The notes under the pieces: model-generated
What the model saw: the letters and a program-made list of their open reading frames with translations, nothing else
Database searches by the model: none
Told to the model about the DNA's origin: nothing
DNA from: Pannonibacter phragmitetus DSM 14782
Lineage (GTDB): Bacteria; Pseudomonadota; Alphaproteobacteria; Rhizobiales; Stappiaceae
Length of the DNA stretch: 64,000 bases
Assembly (NCBI RefSeq): GCF_000382365.1
Contig: NZ_KB908228.1
Span: 1 to 64,000 of the forward strand
Direction of reading: 5' to 3'
Program-made: the position numbers and the translations under genes
Shown here: positions 9,233 through 19,466 of the stretch, piece after piece
How positions within the stretch are numbered: position 1 is the first letter of the stretch
Layout: each line of letters starts with the position of its first letter

Positions 9233-10117
9233 ATGTCCCAGCTTATCCTGACATTATCCTGCCCCGTACGGATCGGGGTTGTCGCGACGATCTCGTCTTT
9301 CCTGGCGAACGCGGGTTGCAACATCTATGACAGTTCGCAGTTCACCGACGTGCAGAACAACCGCTTCTTCATGCGGCTCAGCTTCGTCTCCGAGCAGGGC
9401 CGCACGCGCGAAGATCTGGACGAGGCGTTCCGCGCAGAGATAGCGGGCTCGGACATTGTCCATTCCTTCCACGATCTCAGTGAAAAGATGAAAGTCGTCA
9501 TCATGGTCAGCCGTTTCGGGCACTGCCTGAACGACCTGCTCTACCGCTGGCGGATCGGGGCCCTGCCCATCGACATCGCGGCAGTCATCTCGAACCATAT
9601 GGATTATCAGAAGGTGGTGGTGAACCACGATATTCCGTTCCACTGCATCAAGGTGACCAAGGAGAACAAGGCACAGGCAGAAGCCGAGCAGATGAAGATC
9701 GTCCGCGATACGGGCGCCGAGCTGGTGGTTCTCGCCCGTTACATGCAGGTTCTGTCGGACGAGATGTGCACCAGGATGTCCGGCCGGATCATCAACATCC
9801 ATCACAGCTTCCTGCCCAGCTTCAAAGGTGCCAACCCCTACAAGCAGGCCTTTGACCGCGGCGTGAAACTGATCGGCGCGACCAGCCACTATGTGACGGC
9901 CGATCTGGACGAAGGCCCGATCATCGAGCAGGACACGGTGCGCGTGACACATGCCCAGAGCGCCAATGACTATGTGAGCCTCGGACGTGACGTCGAAAGC
10001 CAGGTTCTCGCCCGGGCAATCCACGCGCATATTCACCGCCGGGTCTTCATCAGCGGCGACAAGACCGTGGTGTTCCCGGCAAGCCCGAACGAATATGTAT
10101 CCGAGCGCATGGGCTGA
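9233..10117 (+). CDS. purU: Formyltetrahydrofolate deformylase
   Basis: PurU hydrolyses 10-formyl-THF to THF and formate. The 294-residue protein has an N-terminal ACT domain (residues about 3-85) and a C-terminal formyltransferase-like domain with IINIHHSFLPSFKGANPYKQA and VTADLDEGPIIEQ, which carry the Asn/His/Asp catalytic set. AAGGA precedes the ATG. In a methylated-amine catabolic locus it recycles THF when one-carbon units exceed biosynthetic need, a role also known for purU genes beside sarcosine or dimethylglycine oxidation genes. Confidence 0.94.
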   Translation: MSQLILTLSCPVRIGVVATISSFLANAGCNIYDSSQFTDVQNNRFFMRLSFVSEQGRTREDLDEAFRAEIAGSDIVHSFHDLSEKMKVVIMVSRFGHCLNDLLYRWRIGALPIDIAAVISNHMDYQKVVVNHDIPFHCIKVTKENKAQAEAEQMKIVRDTGAELVVLARYMQVLSDEMCTRMSGRIINIHHSFLPSFKGANPYKQAFDRGVKLIGATSHYVTADLDEGPIIEQDTVRVTHAQSANDYVSLGRDVESQVLARAIHAHIHRRVFISGDKTVVFPASPNEYVSERMG

Positions 10118-10156
10118 TCATCCAGCCATACATCTTGCCACTGCCAAAATGAAAAA

Positions 10157-10191
10157 CGCCCTGCAGCTCCTTGTCCGGGAACTGCAGGGCG
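10157..10191. terminator. Bidirectional terminator between purU and clpA
   Basis: A ten-base stem CGCCCTGCAG / CTGCAGGGCG flanked by a run of A on the left and T on the right lies between two converging genes, 40 bases past the purU stop and 20 bases past the clpA stop. Confidence 0.85.
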
Positions 10192-10210
10192 CATTGTTTT
10201 ACAGGGCCGG

Positions 10211-12643
<2,433 letters not shown>

Positions 12644-12656
12644 GTGTCTGGTTCCC

Positions 12657-13019
12657 TTACTTTTTCTCCATCACGCATTGCAGCGGATGTTGATGCTTGC
12701 GGGCGAAGTCCATGACCTGAGTCACCTTCGTCTCGGCCACCTCATAGGTGTAAATTCCGCACTCCCCGACACCATGGTGGTGCACGTGGAGCATGATCCG
12801 GGTCGCTTCTTCCCGGTTCTTCTGGAAGAAGCGCTCGACCACATGAATGACGAACTCCATCGGGGTGTAGTCGTCATTCAACAACAGCACCCTGTACAGA
12901 TTGGGCCGTTTTGTGACCGTCTTCGTCTTTGTGACGACGACGGTCCCGGCATCCCCATCCTCATTCCGGCGCGATCCGCTTGCCATTCCCGTGCCCATCT
13001 TGTCTTTTCTGCCGCTCAA
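12657..13019 (-). CDS. clpS: ATP-dependent Clp protease adaptor ClpS
   Basis: ClpS binds N-degron residues and hands them to ClpA. The 120-residue protein carries the conserved core [17 protein letters not shown], then [23 protein letters not shown] and the CVMEKK-like C-terminus. The N-terminal 35 residues are polar and variable; starts at M8 or M12 are also possible. It precedes clpA by 13 bases, the usual clpS-clpA order. Confidence 0.95.
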   Translation of the reverse strand: MSGRKDKMGTGMASGSRRNEDGDAGTVVVTKTKTVTKRPNLYRVLLLNDDYTPMEFVIHVVERFFQKNREEATRIMLHVHHHGVGECGIYTYEVAETKVTQVMDFARKHQHPLQCVMEKK

Positions 13020-13519
13020 CTCCCTGCGGAGGAGCGGGCTGCCCCGCTGGCCGGTTCACGGCATTGTGAGCAGCTGTCATTCAATCCAAATGCAGCGCTC
13101 CGAAAGCCCTGTACCAAAGCCCGCCGGACCATGGTGTCCATCAGCCTACACCGCCGTATGTTACCACAGTCTCACCGCCACAACGGGCAGGAAGCCATGT
13201 GTCCCATACTAAAAGGACTCACGCCTGAGCCCAACAACAGATCCTGATCCTGACGCTGTTACAATGCCCGCGCAATGCCCTGTTTTGCAGATGGCGTCCG
13301 GCGCTGCGCTGTCAAGCCCTGCAGCCTCTTCCGGTCTTAACCAATGTAGGGATGGCATCGCATTATGGAAGAGGCAGCCTGCGCCAGGCTGAAGCGCTGC
13401 ATGGGCGGAAACCGCCGGACATGCCCTGCATGTTCCCGGCGGAACATGCAGGGCATCTGCGCAAGGAACAGGCAAAAGGCAGCTGGATCCGCCTCTGGAC
13501 CCATCGTATTTTTTGCAAT
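13020..13519. other. Gene-free region upstream of clpS with a strong palindrome
   Basis: No coding frame here has family resemblance or a convincing ribosome site. It contains the clpS promoter region and the perfect 16-base hairpin listed separately at 13421-13456. Confidence 0.5.
13421..13456. repeat. Perfect 16-base inverted repeat
   Basis: The arms ATGCCCTGCATGTTCC and its exact complement flank the four-base loop CGGC. There is no T tract on either side, so it is not an ordinary intrinsic terminator. It lies between the phasin terminator and clpS, about 400 bases from the clpS start. No second copy was noticed in the window. Confidence 0.75.
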
Positions 13520-13522
13520 GCA

Positions 13523-13555
13523 AAAAGGCCCGACTGCCGTGCAGCCAGGCCTTTT
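13523..13555 (-). terminator. Phasin gene terminator
   Basis: AAAAGGCC and GGCCTTTT arms, with an inner CTGC/GCAG pairing, form a hairpin 40 bases past the phasin stop; A and T flanks make it a good intrinsic terminator on the minus strand. Confidence 0.8.
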
Positions 13556-13594
13556 CACGTTTCACAGAGGCAGCGCGTTACAGCGCCGGCCAGC

Positions 13595-13927
13595 TCACTT
13601 GCCGAACTTGGAGAACATGCCTTCGTAAGGCTTGTACAGATCCTTGGCCATGTCGGTGTACATTTCACCGATCTTGGTCATCTCGCTGACAACGCCTTCG
13701 TAGCTGGTCTTGAAGAACTCGCTCTGAGCTTCAAAAGCCTTGTCCAGGGACTTGGCGGACACGATCTTTTCCATCGCAGCAGAGCTGTCCTCGAAGGACT
13801 TCTTCTGGAAGTCAGCGATCTCGGCAGCAATCGCCTGCAGGGACTTGGTCACATTGCCAGCAGCCTGCATGGCCTGGTCCATGTTTTCCTTGCCCAGCTT
13901 CTGGATGTCTTCAAAGTTGTTCATCAT
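13595..13927 (-). CDS. Phasin family protein
   Basis: A 110-residue helical protein with the Phasin_2-type pattern: an N-terminal FEDIQKLGKENMDQAMQ helix followed by amphipathic helices ending MFSKFGK. Phasins coat polyhydroxyalkanoate granules, although several alphaproteobacterial members have other or unknown roles. The ATG at 13927 is chosen because GAGG lies seven bases before it; the ATG directly after it (13924) is equally in frame. A strong promoter lies about 70 bases upstream and a terminator follows, so it is a monocistronic, probably highly expressed gene. Confidence 0.85.
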   Translation of the reverse strand: MMNNFEDIQKLGKENMDQAMQAAGNVTKSLQAIAAEIADFQKKSFEDSSAAMEKIVSAKSLDKAFEAQSEFFKTSYEGVVSEMTKIGEMYTDMAKDLYKPYEGMFSKFGK

Positions 13928-13994
13928 GTCCTGCCCTCGCTCGTGGATCCGCAATGGGAAATCTTGATCGGCGCGTCTCGCGTCGGGTTGCCTA

Positions 13995-14022
13995 ATAATG
14001 ACGCAATGCACAACAATGTCAA
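13995..14022 (-). promoter_or_regulatory. Likely sigma-70-type promoter of the phasin gene
   Basis: On the minus strand a consensus TTGACA (14017-14022) is separated by 16 bases from CATTAT (13995-14000). It would start transcription near 13987, about 60 bases before the phasin ATG. The remaining bases to 14251 hold the upstream region of the divergent carboxypeptidase gene and nothing else recognised. Confidence 0.6.
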
Positions 14023-14251
14023 CGTTCTTTTTTGCACCGCAATATAGCGGACACTACGTAGGCATATCGTTAGGGTTCACGAGCGATTAAAATTCTAACG
14101 GCTTTACTCATTTGTAACCGCGTTCCGGGCAAGGTGGGTTCACGGGGAGCGTTGGGACGATTGCTCGCGTCATGCGCAGATGCTGCGTGACGGAGACCGA
14201 TCCCTTCCGGCTTGGTTAAACCCAGAACGGGAAGTTGAGAGTTCGGTTAGT

Positions 14252-15910
14252 ATGCCTGATTTGCACGCAGCATCCTCTTTCATGAGATTTGCACGACGCG
14301 CCATTGGTGCAGTTGCCATTGCACTAAGCCTGTCGGTCAGCCCGGCCATCGCCCAGCAGAATTCGAGATATGCCGGGATTGTGGTCGACGTAAAAACCGG
14401 AAAGACGCTCTATTCCGCCGCTGCGGACGAGTTGCGCTTTCCCGCGTCGCTGACGAAGGTCATGACGCTTTATATTGTGTTCGAGGAACTTGAGGCGGGC
14501 CGCCTGCGCATGGACACGCCGCTCAAGGTTTCCGCCTATGCGGCGGCACGTCCGCCCTCAAAGCTTGGCCTGCGGCCTGGCTCCACGATTCAGGTCAAGG
14601 ATGCGATCCTGGCGCTGGTGACAAAGTCGGCCAACGACGTGGCGGCCGTCGTCGCCGAGAATATCGGCGGCTCCGAAGCCCGCTTTGCCGACCGCATGAC
14701 CCGTACGGCCCGTCAGATCGGCATGAGCAAGACCACCTTCAAGAACCCGCATGGCCTGCCGAATGCCGGTCAGCGCACCACCGCGCGTGACATGGCAACG
14801 CTCGGCCGCGCCATCCAGGACCGTTTCCCGAAGCATTTCGAACTCTTCAAGACCCGCTCCTTCACCTACAAGGGCCGTACCCACGGCAATCACAACCGCC
14901 TTCTGGGCGCAGTTCCTGGCGTGAGCGGCATCAAGACCGGCTACATCAACGCTTCCGGCTTCAATCTGGTCACCTCCGTGGAACGTGACGGCCGTCAGAT
15001 CGTCGCTGTCGTCATGGGTGGCACCACAGGCCGTTCGCGCGATGCGCAGATGGTGAAGCTGATCAACGAATATATGCCCAAGGCAAGCCGTGGCCCGCGC
15101 AGTGCACCGCTGCTGGTTCACAACACGTCCTCGGCAGTCGTGGCTGAAGCCAAGCCGACCGCTCCGATCCGGGTCAATGCCCCGCTCCGTGCACCGGTGC
15201 CGAACAGCAAGCCCGACACCGAACCGGCTGTGCTGCCCTTTGCCGTAGCCTCTGCCGCAGATGCTCCGGCGCCGGTTCCGGCACCTGCGCCGCAGGCTCC
15301 GGTTCAGGCTGCTGCTCCTGCTCGCGCCCCCGTTCCGGTTCCCTCCCCTGCTCCGGCTCCGGCTCCAGCCGTGGCCACTGCCCGCACGGTCGTGCAGCCG
15401 CAGCAGGAAGTCCAGGTTGCTTCTGCTGACGGCAATGTCGCGCTGCCCTCTCCGGCTCCGGCCATCGTGGTTGAAACGTCCACGATCCGTCCGGGCCTCA
15501 ATCCGCAGCCCGCGCCGCGCGTGGCTGCTGCCTTTGCCGTGATCGAATCCGCTCCGGTGGAAACGGTTCCGGCACCGGAAACCGTCTCGCACAAGCCGGC
15601 GCGCGCTGCGGCCAGCGAAAGCACCACAGTGACCGTGGCGACCAACAACACCGCCGACGCCGCTCCCGGCTGGCAGGTTCAGATCGGCGCAGCCGTGTCG
15701 GAAACAGCAGCCATCAGCCTGCTGAAGAAGGCACAGTCGGCCACCGGTTCAGCCCTGCGCAACCGTGACCCTTATACCGAGGAAGTAACGGCGAAAGGCC
15801 AGACCATGTACCGCGCCCGTTTTGTCGGCTTCCAGGACAAGAACCAGGCACAAGCTGCCTGCCAGTCGCTCAAGCGTGCGAAGTTCAATTGCTACACCAT
15901 CTATCAGTAA
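14252..15910 (+). CDS. D-alanyl-D-alanine carboxypeptidase (serine type, PBP5-like) with SPOR domain
   Basis: A 552-residue exported enzyme that trims the terminal D-Ala of peptidoglycan stem peptides. After a signal peptide (cleavage near AIAQQ, residue 35) come the three active-site motifs SLTK (Ser66), SAN (126-128) and KTG (228-230). A long Ala/Pro-rich linker (about residues 290-470) leads to a C-terminal SPOR domain (about 473-552, PGWQVQIGA ... CYTIYQ), which binds denuded glycan at the septum. The start is uncertain: 14252 or 14282. The linker length is the main oddity. Confidence 0.9.
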   Translation: MPDLHAASSFMRFARRAIGAVAIALSLSVSPAIAQQNSRYAGIVVDVKTGKTLYSAAADELRFPASLTKVMTLYIVFEELEAGRLRMDTPLKVSAYAAARPPSKLGLRPGSTIQVKDAILALVTKSANDVAAVVAENIGGSEARFADRMTRTARQIGMSKTTFKNPHGLPNAGQRTTARDMATLGRAIQDRFPKHFELFKTRSFTYKGRTHGNHNRLLGAVPGVSGIKTGYINASGFNLVTSVERDGRQIVAVVMGGTTGRSRDAQMVKLINEYMPKASRGPRSAPLLVHNTSSAVVAEAKPTAPIRVNAPLRAPVPNSKPDTEPAVLPFAVASAADAPAPVPAPAPQAPVQAAAPARAPVPVPSPAPAPAPAVATARTVVQPQQEVQVASADGNVALPSPAPAIVVETSTIRPGLNPQPAPRVAAAFAVIESAPVETVPAPETVSHKPARAAASESTTVTVATNNTADAAPGWQVQIGAAVSETAAISLLKKAQSATGSALRNRDPYTEEVTAKGQTMYRARFVGFQDKNQAQAACQSLKRAKFNCYTIYQ

Positions 15911-15925
15911 CTGCGTGGGGTGGGA

Positions 15926-16609
15926 TCAATGTCCTCTGAGAAGCTTGTCTTTAGCCTCGTTGAGTTTCGCAGCCAGGAAGGTCGTCCCGCCGTGGTCGGG
16001 ATGGAGCCGCTTCATAAGCCTGCGGTGCGCAGCTCGGATTTCCGCTTCGCCGGCGCCGGGCGCAAGCCCCAGGATCTGGTAGGCCTCCTCATCTGTCATG
16101 GCGCCCGGGCCCGCCGTGCCGCGATGCCGGTTTGCGGCATCCGCCTCGAAGTGTACACGCCAGCCGGGCAGCCGGCCGTCGAGGTAAGCTTCAAATAATC
16201 TGCGGCTGGCGGGATCTGCCGCCAGCTCTGCCCAAAGGTCCCTGAGCTCGCCGGACTGAAGCGAGTTCAGGGGACGGCCCGCGAAACGCCCGGCCTTCAC
16301 CGCTCCCCGCACTTCCCCGCTCTGCCCATCCTGCTCCATAACGAGCCAAGGCGTTTCCTGCCGTCCGATGCGCAGACGCCCCCTTTGCCAGGGCAAAGCC
16401 CAGCCGAGGAGCGGCGCCCCGAAACTGGCCGCAAGCGCCGCCAGACCGATCCTCCCAGTCAACGCCAGGATTGCCGCAACGGCCAGCAGGGCGATGCCGC
16501 CCAGAGCGCGGGTTCTGCGCGCCAGAAGCTTCGGAGAGGCCGAGGTGAAGGATTTTCCGGCCAGCAGGAAAACAGCCAGCAACAGCAGGCCAAGCAGCAG
16601 ATACGGCAT
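15926..16609 (-). CDS. Membrane-anchored DnaJ-domain protein
   Basis: A 227-residue protein with two hydrophobic segments in the first 75 residues and a C-terminal J domain (about residues 170-227) containing the essential HPD in KRLHPDHGG. The J domain at the end resembles the Pam18/Tim14-like arrangement. J proteins stimulate DnaK ATPase; a membrane-tethered form would recruit DnaK to the inner membrane. It converges on the carboxypeptidase gene, 15 bases away. The client is unknown. Confidence 0.82.
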   Translation of the reverse strand: MPYLLLGLLLLAVFLLAGKSFTSASPKLLARRTRALGGIALLAVAAILALTGRIGLAALAASFGAPLLGWALPWQRGRLRIGRQETPWLVMEQDGQSGEVRGAVKAGRFAGRPLNSLQSGELRDLWAELAADPASRRLFEAYLDGRLPGWRVHFEADAANRHRGTAGPGAMTDEEAYQILGLAPGAGEAEIRAAHRRLMKRLHPDHGGTTFLAAKLNEAKDKLLRGH

Positions 16610-16719
16610 AAAGGGATCCCGGGTGCGTCACTGCCGGACTATCCGGCCCTGCCCCATCCTGCAAGAGTCTCTGCCGCCTGCGCAAGCCCGGTGCCCTGGA
16701 GCCCGGCTGCCGCAAAGAG

Positions 16720-17154
16720 CTAGAGAAGCCCGAGTTCAGCCAGTTCCCGGCGCATTTCCTCGGGCATGTCACCGCCAGTGCGGGAACCCTTTATGTCGGC
16801 CGGGACCTCGCTGTCCTTGAGATAGCGCCAGCCCTGGAACGGGCGGCGGGGCTGCATCTGGGTCAGAATCAGCCTTGGCTCCAGCACCAGATCGCAGCGG
16901 TTGACACCTGCCTCGTCCGTGAAGGGGCGGATATCCGTCAGAATCTGCCGCACCTGAACGAAGCCCTTGATGACCCAGTAAAGCGAGCCGCCATCCAGCA
17001 GCTCTTCCTTCCGGGTCGGGATCATCCGCGTCGTATGGGTCTGCTCGGCCGGCAGCCCGGCTGCGCGCAGCTGATCCATGCGGAAATCGATCCACGCCTG
17101 AAGGTCCTCGACGCTGTCCGCGCCGACACAGAGCTTTACCAGATGAAGTGCCAT
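16720..17154 (-). CDS. DUF1489 family protein
   Basis: A 144-residue protein that begins MALHLVKLCVG and contains the conserved WVIKG, RCDLVLEP and RPFQGWRYL stretches of DUF1489, a family found almost only in alphaproteobacteria. The family has no established function. It is followed by the DnaJ-like gene on the same strand, with 110 bases between. Confidence 0.85.
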   Translation of the reverse strand: MALHLVKLCVGADSVEDLQAWIDFRMDQLRAAGLPAEQTHTTRMIPTRKEELLDGGSLYWVIKGFVQVRQILTDIRPFTDEAGVNRCDLVLEPRLILTQMQPRRPFQGWRYLKDSEVPADIKGSRTGGDMPEEMRRELAELGLL

Positions 17155-17307
17155 GCCCCGTGCCTAGCAGAGCCTCCCGCCCCCGGTAAAGGGGCAAAGA
17201 AACAGCCGCCGGGAAGCATGGCCTGAAGAGGCTCTCAGAAGGGGGCTTTTGCACAGGCAGGATGAACAGGCTTGCCATCCCCCGGCGAAGCAGCTTCACT
17301 GGATCAC

Positions 17308-18225
17308 ATGGATGTGTTCCTTACCGGTGCCACCGGCCTCATCGGCAGCGCGATCCTGCGGCGTCTCCGCCAGGACGGGCGGCGTGTTGCGGCGCTTGCG
17401 CGTTCCAGCGCCAGCGCGGAAGAAATCGACAGCCTCGGCGCCATTCCCGTGCCGGGTGATCTTGAAGAACCGGAAACGTGGATCCACAGCGCCTTGTCCT
17501 GCAAGGGGATCATTCACGCGGCTGGCGGTCCTGCGGCAGCGGAACGGCATTTTGCTGCCGTCATGCGGCAGGCCTGCCTGCAGGCCGGAGCACCGCCGCG
17601 GCTGGTCTATACCGGCGGCATCTGGCTTTTCCCGCCCTCCGGTGAAGCGGTGCTGAGCGAAAGCACCGCCTTTGAACCGCTGCCCGCTTTCAGCCATTCG
17701 GCCGAGATCATCCGGTCCCTGCAGAATGTGCAGCGCATGGGTGTCGCCGTCATTCATCCCGCTCTGGTCTGCGGCCCGGATGCCGGGCCTCTGGCAGAAA
17801 TGGCAGCAGCGGCTTGCAGCGGAGAACCCTTCCATACGAAGGCAACGGAAGACACGCTCTGGCCGCTTGTGGATGCGGATGATCTGGCGGAGCTCTATCT
17901 GCTGGCGCTCGATTCACCCCAGTTCCGCCTCAGCCTGTTCGGCGCGGGCATTGGCTCTGCACGGGTTGGCGAGATTGCCGGACTTGTGGGCGAAGCCTGC
18001 GGAGCACCTGTGACGCTTGAGGACCTGAACGGGAGCCCGGATGACCCGCGGCTCGACTGGCAGGCAGGCTATGGCCGCTCGCAGACCGTCTCCCCCGCAA
18101 GAGCCATCAAGATGCTGGGCTGGGCGCCGAAGCGCACAAGCCTTGAAAGCCTTGTCGGCATCGCCGCCGGTCCTCTGCCCTCCCCGCTTCCGAAGCGGGA
18201 AACGCCCGGGCCTGCCGCCAGTTGA
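17308..18225 (+). CDS. NAD-dependent epimerase/dehydratase family protein
   Basis: A 305-residue extended short-chain-dehydrogenase-like protein. It begins MDVFLTGATGLIGSA, carrying the GATGxxG nucleotide-binding motif, and continues with a Rossmann fold; the usual YxxxK pair is not evident, so it belongs to the atypical SDR group and may bind NADP without standard catalysis. The substrate cannot be inferred. The ATG at 17308 fits the family N-terminus; the frame is open for 12 codons before it. Confidence 0.75.
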   Translation: MDVFLTGATGLIGSAILRRLRQDGRRVAALARSSASAEEIDSLGAIPVPGDLEEPETWIHSALSCKGIIHAAGGPAAAERHFAAVMRQACLQAGAPPRLVYTGGIWLFPPSGEAVLSESTAFEPLPAFSHSAEIIRSLQNVQRMGVAVIHPALVCGPDAGPLAEMAAAACSGEPFHTKATEDTLWPLVDADDLAELYLLALDSPQFRLSLFGAGIGSARVGEIAGLVGEACGAPVTLEDLNGSPDDPRLDWQAGYGRSQTVSPARAIKMLGWAPKRTSLESLVGIAAGPLPSPLPKRETPGPAAS

Positions 18226-18258
18226 ATGGCACGGCACACAGAAAGCCCATGTGCCCAT

Positions 18259-18288
18259 GAAAAAAGGCGCGGTGTTGAGCCGCGCCTT
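18259..18288 (-). terminator. Terminator for the 44-residue small gene (also useful to the epimerase gene)
   Basis: The nine-base stem AAGGCGCGG / CCGCGCCTT with a seven-base loop is followed on the minus strand by a six-T run. It sits about 20 bases beyond the stop of the small open reading frame at 18310-18444, which is good evidence that the small gene is transcribed. It could also end the epimerase transcript on the plus strand. Confidence 0.85.
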
Positions 18289-18309
18289 CTTCCTGGACAT
18301 CTGGGGCTG

Positions 18310-18444
18310 TTATCCCGCGATTGCGACCGCCGTCTTGGCAGTTTCTGCATCAGCGAACAGCATGACCAAAGCCAGCATGCCCCCGAGAACGATCACCGTC
18401 CACGCGGTGACGCCCCAGCAGGACTTCTGTACGTTTTCGTCCAT
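18310..18444 (-). CDS. Small single-pass membrane protein, 44 residues
   Basis: An ATG at 18444 opens a 44-codon frame ending at TAA. AAGGG lies six bases before the ATG and an intrinsic terminator follows the stop. The peptide has a short polar N-terminus (MDENVQKSCW), one hydrophobic segment (about residues 12-31, rich in Val/Leu/Ala/Met) and a short alanine-rich tail. No family is recognised; small subunits of respiratory complexes have this general shape but that is only a comparison. The complete ribosome-site/gene/terminator arrangement makes it a convincing gene of unknown function. Confidence 0.7.
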   Translation of the reverse strand: MDENVQKSCWGVTAWTVIVLGGMLALVMLFADAETAKTAVAIAG

Positions 18445-18707
18445 GAAAACCCTTGTCTGTGGGAACGCCATAAGGCACTTGCCTCAAATATGGCGTCTTT
18501 GCGGCATGATATTTAATTAAGGGCTAACGCCTTCGCAAGCGCAAAATCGTGATAGCTGCTGCGACGGCTATGCATTCCTGGAAAATTGCATGATGGGCCA
18601 TGGACTTGTGCCTCTCTCTCATGCATCTGATAATTCTGGATAATCCGGATCACTGCCTGATTCCGGCAAGGTTTTGGCAAGGTTCCGGAAACGTTTGGGA
18701 AAATTTC

Positions 18708-19466
18708 ATGGCAGCGCTGTCCACAATGGATCTCATCGCCCTTGGCATTTTTCTGGCCACCTGGCTCGGCTTCAATGTCCTTGTGGAATTGTCCCCCTTG
18801 CGGGAGCGCACCTTGTCCAAAATGATGGAGGAGTACCGCTTCGCCTGGATGCGGACCATGGCACTGCGGCAGGTGCGGATCATGGACACGGCGATCCTGA
18901 CCGGGCTGCAGCAGGGTACCAGCTTCTTTGCCTCCACCGCCCTTCTGGCGATCGGCGGCTCCTTCACTCTGCTGAATGGCACGGAGCGTATCCTGCAGGT
19001 CGCAGGCGATCTCTCGGTGCCGATCGAATACAATCGCACCGTCTGGGAAATCAAGGTGATCGGCCTGATGCTGATCTTCGCCTATGCCTTCTTCAAGTTC
19101 GGCTGGGCCTACAGACTTTTCAACTACTCCAGCATCGTCATGGGGTCGGTGCCGGACGCGGTCACGGGCGACAAGGACGTGATCCTGAACACCTCCTACA
19201 AGGCCGCCCGGCTGAATGCGCTGGCAGGACGGCATTTCAACCGGGGTCAGCGAGCCCTGTTTTTCTCGATCGGTTTTCTCGGCTGGCTGGCAGGCCCGTG
19301 GGGCCTGATCATCACCACTGTCTCCGTTGTCGCGGTGCTGCTGCGCCGTCAGTTCGCGTCGAATGCCCGCACGGCCGTCATGGCATCGCTGCAAGGGCTG
19401 GCACAGGGCGAACCGCCCAACGGCGGAGAAAAGACCGAAACCGGCTCGTCGAACCCCTTCACGTAA
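18708..19466 (+). CDS. DUF599 family membrane protein
   Basis: A 252-residue protein with about four membrane segments and the DUF599 features: FLATWLGFNVLVE near the start, a central GTSFFASTALLAIGG segment, KFGWAYRLFNY and a C-terminal RRQFASNAR. The function of the family is unknown. The ATG at 18708 is preferred over upstream in-frame starts because the hydrophobic core begins just after it and GGGA precedes it. Its last 118 bases are antisense to the end of the cyclase gene. Confidence 0.8.
   Translation: MAALSTMDLIALGIFLATWLGFNVLVELSPLRERTLSKMMEEYRFAWMRTMALRQVRIMDTAILTGLQQGTSFFASTALLAIGGSFTLLNGTERILQVAGDLSVPIEYNRTVWEIKVIGLMLIFAYAFFKFGWAYRLFNYSSIVMGSVPDAVTGDKDVILNTSYKAARLNALAGRHFNRGQRALFFSIGFLGWLAGPWGLIITTVSVVAVLLRRQFASNARTAVMASLQGLAQGEPPNGGEKTETGSSNPFT

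Noticed and set aside
13209-13565. Open frame upstream of clpS
   Set aside because: It contains the perfect palindrome and the phasin terminator and has no ribosome site or family likeness.
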